NCBI GenBank assembly: GCA_030562195.1
Contig: JAUJPP010000005.1
Span: forward strand, 36,319,106 to 36,383,105
From: Nipponacmea schrenckii
Taxonomy: Eukaryota; Mollusca; Gastropoda; Lottiidae
Length of the DNA stretch: 64,000 bases
Direction: 5' to 3'
The notes beneath the pieces were generated by a model that was given only the letters and a program-made list of their open reading frames with translations, was not told the DNA's origin and did no database searches. Made by a program: the position numbers and the translations under genes. Of the stretch, positions 58,286-64,000 are shown piece after piece (the stretch's first letter is position 1; the number at the start of each line of letters is the position of its first letter).

Positions 58286-61200
58286 CATTAATATATAAGA
58301 AGGCGGCCAAACAATTCATTTACATATGAATGAGTAATGATCAAATGAACAATCCTGTTTATTGTTCGTCTTCGTCTAATTTTACAACCCAACACAATTA
58401 CGGCTCAAGATGCTTATCAAAAGAATTACAATTATCAAATCTAAACAAACGATTAGACTAATCATAATCCGTCATTACATTAACTGCAGTACTGTTAGTC
58501 TTTAAGTACTTCCGCTAGTCAAATGCAGTAGGGTTATTAGTATACAAAGCTAGCCATAACTTAGGAGCCGCACGACTAAAATCTTCACATTATACAAAGC
58601 TAGAATTGTTTTATTAGTCGCGATAAGAAAAGAGTAAAAGAGAAGATAATTTGTTTACGTGAAGGTATTATTAAGGGGGATTATGGGTAATCTACACTTG
58701 AGTCAGTTATCTCTACACTTCAGACTGTTTAAAACTTCAAACACACCGATAGTCGACAGTGAACGTGTTCAAGGCCCTTACATACGACACCGTTTTTGGT
58801 TACATTCGTTATATTTACCAAACAATCAACACAACCATTGGTATATATTTAAGAAAAGAGCAAGGACAAATCAATTCGGTAAATGCTTTAAGTGTCAATT
58901 CATCCGACCCCGTTTCAGTTGTTCATCAATATGCTCTGACTTTTGAGAAGAGGCTCAAAGAAAAGCAATCAGAAAGCGAAGCGATGAAGTAAACGGTTTA
59001 TCTCTATTTCAGTCATTACATTCCAAACCAAATGTTCACTGCCATGAAGTTTTGTTTAGAACACAGACAACTTAATTTACAAACGTACTTTGCTTATACA
59101 CTTCCATACTGACCAAGTATTTTTTACTTACTTCTTTCTGCAATAGTGTTTCAAAGGTCTTTTCGCCTCGAGGAAAGATCCATTTGTTACTACCTGATTT
59201 GTAAACGATAATAATTTAAATAATCTAAGGGCAGTAGCTTAAATTGTAAAAATCTTTATGGGATCTGGCTTTTCTGGTACATGTTATTGTTTATTCAATC
59301 GTGACTGTGCACTGTCAGCATTTTGATAAACCTTTGAAGGATACTGAATACCTAGAATCTTATACAGTGTATTTCAAAATTGTCTAATGGAAAAGAAAAC
59401 TCCAATCATTGTGTATGATACATCTTTCATAGCTTATACAGGTTACTCACTATTCGAGTGTGGAATCCAAGGGGTCTACAATGAATTGTTTTTTTCATAT
59501 TTTGTCTCGGAATTACTCCCAATTCTGGACACAATTATACTCTATCTGAACTTTTTAAGTCCTAGTTGTGGAATTGATTGGAAACTATACCCATAACATA
59601 ATAAGTTTGGCTTGATATTAGCACCCAATAACATTTCCGTAGATTTAGGTACATGTAGTCGACATGTTGGAGCCGAAACGCAATTCCAAAAGCACAACTA
59701 ACTCACAATAGACTTTTCTATTTTGAAGCTGAGGGGAATTCGAAATCACATCACAAAATCGGTTAACAAATTACAGTGCAAGTGATTAACAATTGTACGG
59801 TAGCCTTTAGTTCATATTTCATAAAGCGGTGACACTCGCCATTTTGAAACCTCGCAAGAAATTTTGAATATTTGTGTTTAAAATAATTGAGGTTATCTTT
59901 TCTTAGTTTAAAAGATTAGCACCACTTTTAAAAAATTTTCAAACTGTTTGAAGGTAAACAATGATGGCTATTTATCTTTGTTGATAGAAGCTGTGGTTTC
60001 AATATGTTTGTTTTAACTCTATCTATCTCAAGTACAAGTTGGTTAGTTCGGCCAGATATTCGATTTCTTTCAAATAAGTTGCAATTCAGAGACCTTGATA
60101 TGTCTAAGAACGACGAATGAACAAATTCGTGTGCCGATTAATCATTTTTAGCTATGTGAACGCCCTGCAAGGATAAGAAAACGAAGCCCGCTAGAGTATT
60201 TCTTTGGTTAACCTTTTTCGTCCATCTTTGCTGTGTATGTAATTTACATGGTTTGACATTCTTGAGACTGACATTCCAAGTTTGTAAACCAAGTCTCAGA
60301 ATGGGATCATGTGGCGTGGAAGAGAGGGAATGCGCACCTCCACCAGCTGGAGCACTTAATTGATTACTGCTATGAACGAGTATTTAAATTAGATAAGTAA
60401 ATATTCTCGACATACTCGTAGCTTAAAAATAACGGTTTATCATTTTGTGTTTTAATTAAGTCTTAAAAGTCTTAAAATTGACTTGTCCTTTTCATTCTAT
60501 TCCTCTCAATATGTGTAATGATGAGTAAAGCTCTACACAATTTACAGATAGTGCAGGTGCGCGCAGGTGTATATCAATTATATAATTAGAACAAATGTGG
60601 GCAATTAGAATAGTGAATAACATCTAGATAGGTAATTTATACAGTGAACTGATTAAGAATGTCTTTATACAAGTCGTGTGTTCACTCGCTTGAAAACCAT
60701 AAATCTGTTTGAAAGAGAAAGATGCATTTCTCATCAATGAAGCATGGATTGGTGTGAATTGATAAAAGCACAACAAATGAAACGTTTTGTTCCTCGCGAC
60801 AGTTTTTAAAAGAGAATTAACATGAGAAATATGTTAAAAGGAAATAAAGAGGATGTTTGTAAAGTTTATACAGTGTAGGCCTACTGTAGATATTAGTGAC
60901 GAGGTTATTCGGAGTCAGCCTACTGGAAGCAATTTATCGCCCATCGACCAATTTAAGTGGAAAACTTGTCATTTTTATGTTGAAAATTGTTTAGTAGTTA
61001 TATTAATATTTATGCTAAGTTAAAAATAAAAGTCTATGTTATCACTTACATGATACTAGACGGAACGATAAGTTACTGATTTTTAGAAAAGTCATCATGG
61101 TATAGAAGTTATCAAGTTATAGCTTACTATACGTGATATTTGTATAAAAACCATCCTTGTCGATTGCATACCCAGACCAATGACCTCCAGGTTGCTTGAA

Positions 61201-61844
61201 CTGGGCATCCTAGCGGAGTGTCCACATACTTTTGGGTATATAGATATCACCTTGGCTTAATTAGGGATGTAAATCCAACAAAGATGATGATATGGTTATA
61301 TAATTTGGGATTCTCAATGATACATCAGTTAATGAGAGTCTACAAACCTAATAATTGAGTTGATCAACAGTTCATTCCTAACAGTCCACATAGTGAACAA
61401 GATTATCGTGGTATTTTATATTAGACCTATGAGAATATCTGAATGAAAACAAGATAATCACCCAAATATTTTATCAAAGACCTTTATTTGATTTGAATAG
61501 AAACAAGTCGATAAATCATGTCACCTATATTGTCAATCAACAATGTAATGTTAATATATGAATACAAAATTTATCGACTATTATGCTTAGGGTAAATCTC
61601 GGTTTGTCCACTTGTATTTTTGTCATACTCGAGTCTCACCGGACTCAAAGTAGCACAATTTCAGAATAACAAAGTCAAAAACTGTAATACTTGGAGTCTA
61701 GTTATCTTCAAATAATACACCCTTTAGCCACCATAGCTGAAAATCTAGTTGAAACATTTTCCAAAACATATGTGTCAGACTGCACCAAATCAATTTTGTA
61801 TTTTATAAATGCTCTGAAGCGAGGACCCCCTTAATTTTATTGTA

Positions 61845-62540
61845 ACGGACAAATCATAACATGCTTATGTTAATGATGCAGCAAGTATAGTCTTTAGTTT
61901 GCAAGACAAATCATGAAATGTTTCTGTTAATGAAACAACAACGAGTACAGTCTGTATTGTACCTGACAAATCATGAAATCTTTCTATTATTGAAACAACG
62001 AGTACAGTCTGTATTGTACCTGACAAATCATGAAATCTTTCTATTATTGAAACAACGAGTACAGTCTGTACTGTACCTGACAAATCATGAAATCTTTCTA
62101 TTATTGAAACAACGAGTGCAGTCTATACTGTACCTGACAAATCATGAAATCTTTCTGTTATTGAAACAACAAGTGCAGTCTATATTGTACCTGACAAATC
62201 ATGAAATCTTTCTGTTATTGAAACAACAAGTGCAGTCTATATTGTACCTGACAAATCATGAAATCCTCGGTTATTGAAGCAACAAGTGCAGTCTATATAT
62301 ATTCTTCAATACAAATCAAGAAAATGTTTCTGTTATAGAAACAACAAGATTAGTCTGTATTTTTCAAGACAAATCATTAAATCTGTCTGTTATTTAAACA
62401 ACGAGTAAAGTCTATATTGTACCTGACAAATAATGAAATATTCTGTTATAGAAGCAACAAGTGTAGTCTGAATTCTTCAAGACAAATCAAGAAATGTTTC
62501 TGTTATTGAAACAACAAGTGTCTGTAGTCTACCTTACATG
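61845..62540. repeat. 57-bp tandem repeat, about 12 copies
   Basis: The units contain GACAAATCATGAAATCTTTC, then TTATTGAAACAAC, then AGTCTGTATTGTACCT. The six central copies are nearly exact at 57 bp; outer copies diverge and vary slightly in length. Because 57 is 19 codons, the array reads as a 19-residue repeat on the plus strand and stays open on the minus strand too, but nothing else suggests translation. Confidence 0.93.
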
Positions 62541-64000
62541 AATCATTATTTTTAGAAGATTTTCCAGCATCAAGTTCAGTTTCAAACAGTGAAACAGTGA
62601 TGGTTTTGAGTCTGAAAGAGAATTGCCAGGCATTGTCTTGGGATGAAAAAGATTCAGTGAAATCAAACAATTTCAAACATTTGACACATGCACTCTCGCT
62701 ATGATTCAGGACTAAATTTAGTCATTTTATGATTATTGCGGTATTTGAAAATCAAGAATGGGGGGAAATTCGAGTTAACGAAGAAACGAAATGTGCATTA
62801 AGTTGTTAAACTGCAGTTTTAAGATAATAAACACCCGACATCAAAGGTTTGAAATACTGATTGAAATAACACTATTATGAGAATCTCAGACGAGTTACAA
62901 AGACAAAAACATTTTTAACACATTGTGATTCAGAAATCCAGGATTTTATGAGAGGCAATGATTGGGATAATCTGCCTCTGTCCCCTTTGTATCTCTGGAA
63001 ATGCAATCAAACCGTACATATCATTGTCTATTCCAAAGAGAGTTGTCAACTGTTGAAAGTAGCTATAAGGGGTAAGGTCAGCTAGTTTAGAGCATATTTA
63101 CTAAACCGACATTAGAATATTGAGGAAGGGCGGTATATCAAACCATTCACACCATAAAACCGATAATTGAATGTCTCAATAAATACAATCAATAAAAGGT
63201 AAAGATGATTCACTGTTGATGACAAACCAAGAGAACTATGACTGTCATACAAGTAAAGGTAGAAAATAAGAGTGATCGTGGTGATAAATATACAAAATTA
63301 GCATTGGGGCCAGTGAATTTATCATACTCTTCGAATTTACATTTTTAAGAGGTATATTTATTACAAAGTAATTGATTTTCGTCCCCATCAAAATACTGGG
63401 CACTTTGTCATGACTTTGCTTACGACCTGCATTACTGACAAGATAGAGAGGGAGCCTTCTGGTCGAATCCCAAATCTCCAGGTCAACCAGAGAGAGAGAA
63501 AACCATAAAGTTTATATACTTTACCATCAACTTCTTCCCGCCTTCCTAATCTAAGACCTCTTTCAGAAACTGAAACTGTGACGGAGACACATCAGAGGTA
63601 AAATTGTCATCTAATTTTGGGTCAAAAAGTAGCGAAAAAGAAAATTTTAAAAGTTTCCTTTTCTTTGATGCAAATCAAACTGTAGCTTAATGTAAAAAAT
63701 TCGATATTTCGTCAAGCATGTATATCGAAGGCATCATATGCATCATGTTATTTTAAACCATAGACGAAAATTGCAGACTTTATGCTCAAAGTAAACAGGG
63801 AACAATACTATTGAATAGCGAACTCTCACTTACGTCTCCATCGTGAAAAAACACTTAACCATTTCGAGATGTTATCGATATAATGCCCTAGGCTATGTTT
63901 TTATTTTCTATAGCCTTTAAGGGGGTTAATAAAATCAGCTATAATAGGAGTTGAATATGCTCCCAATATAACATCTTATTGAAAGGTAGGTTTCGCTCTT

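Larger units (their letters stand above)
58064..64000. other. Wnt16-like intron 3 (continues past the window)
   Basis: At least 5.9 kb with no further Wnt exon found. It holds a SINE just after the exon, a 57-bp tandem repeat, and an unexplained open frame (58753-58992). The remainder is AT-rich with nothing I can name. Confidence 0.55.

Noticed and set aside
61865..62277. Repeat proteins on both strands
   Set aside because: Both follow from a 57-bp unit without stops; no start context, splice sites or similarity.
63455..63475. tRNA box B (GGTCGAATCCC) as a tRNA gene or full SINE
   Set aside because: One base short of the consensus, no box A at the right distance, and no cloverleaf. At most a damaged SINE piece.

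Overview
This is invertebrate nuclear DNA, AT-rich, with split genes, GT-AG introns, many decayed transposons and several tandem repeats. A Wnt16-type gene, a cluster of rolling-stone-type membrane proteins, and the LINE and SINE styles suggest a lophotrochozoan, most likely a mollusc. The phylum is an inference. Nothing looks bacterial or viral.

Layout. (1) 0-23 kb, + strand: the 3' part of an unidentified coiled-coil protein gene. Five exons are visible, the last after a 16-kb intron, and the start lies left of the window. (2) 23-29 kb: no gene seen. (3) 29-31.4 kb: a broken, 5'-truncated LINE on the minus strand, with reverse transcriptase, RNase H and a C-terminal CCHC-like motif. (4) 32.6-44.4 kb: three paralogous rolling-stone-like genes, two on + and one on -. 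Each has a short first exon of 27-30 codons followed by one large exon starting at the same residue (Trp-Lys). A second decayed LINE lies between the first two genes. A 626-bp element with 71-bp inverted ends and a 9-bp target duplication, holding a RecQ-type helicase fragment, lies just after the second. (5) 46.1-47.9 kb, - strand: a two-exon BTB-BACK gene with two acidic tracts. (6) 49.1 kb to beyond the right edge, + strand: the first three exons (208 codons) of a Wnt16-like gene, head-to-head with the BTB gene. Its second intron holds a large 28-bp minisatellite, its third a tRNA-type SINE and a 57-bp tandem repeat.

How the genes relate: the Wnt gene encodes a secreted signal. The rolling-stone genes encode multi-pass membrane proteins; the founding member acts in Drosophila myoblast fusion. 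The BTB-BACK protein resembles Cullin-3 adaptors. Apart from the rolling-stone tandem family, nothing in the sequence ties these genes into one pathway.

Exon structures were worked out by eye from reading-frame continuity and splice sites. No alignment or transcript was available. The strongest calls are the Wnt exons, the rolling-stone and BTB-BACK genes, the reverse transcriptase and the tandem arrays.
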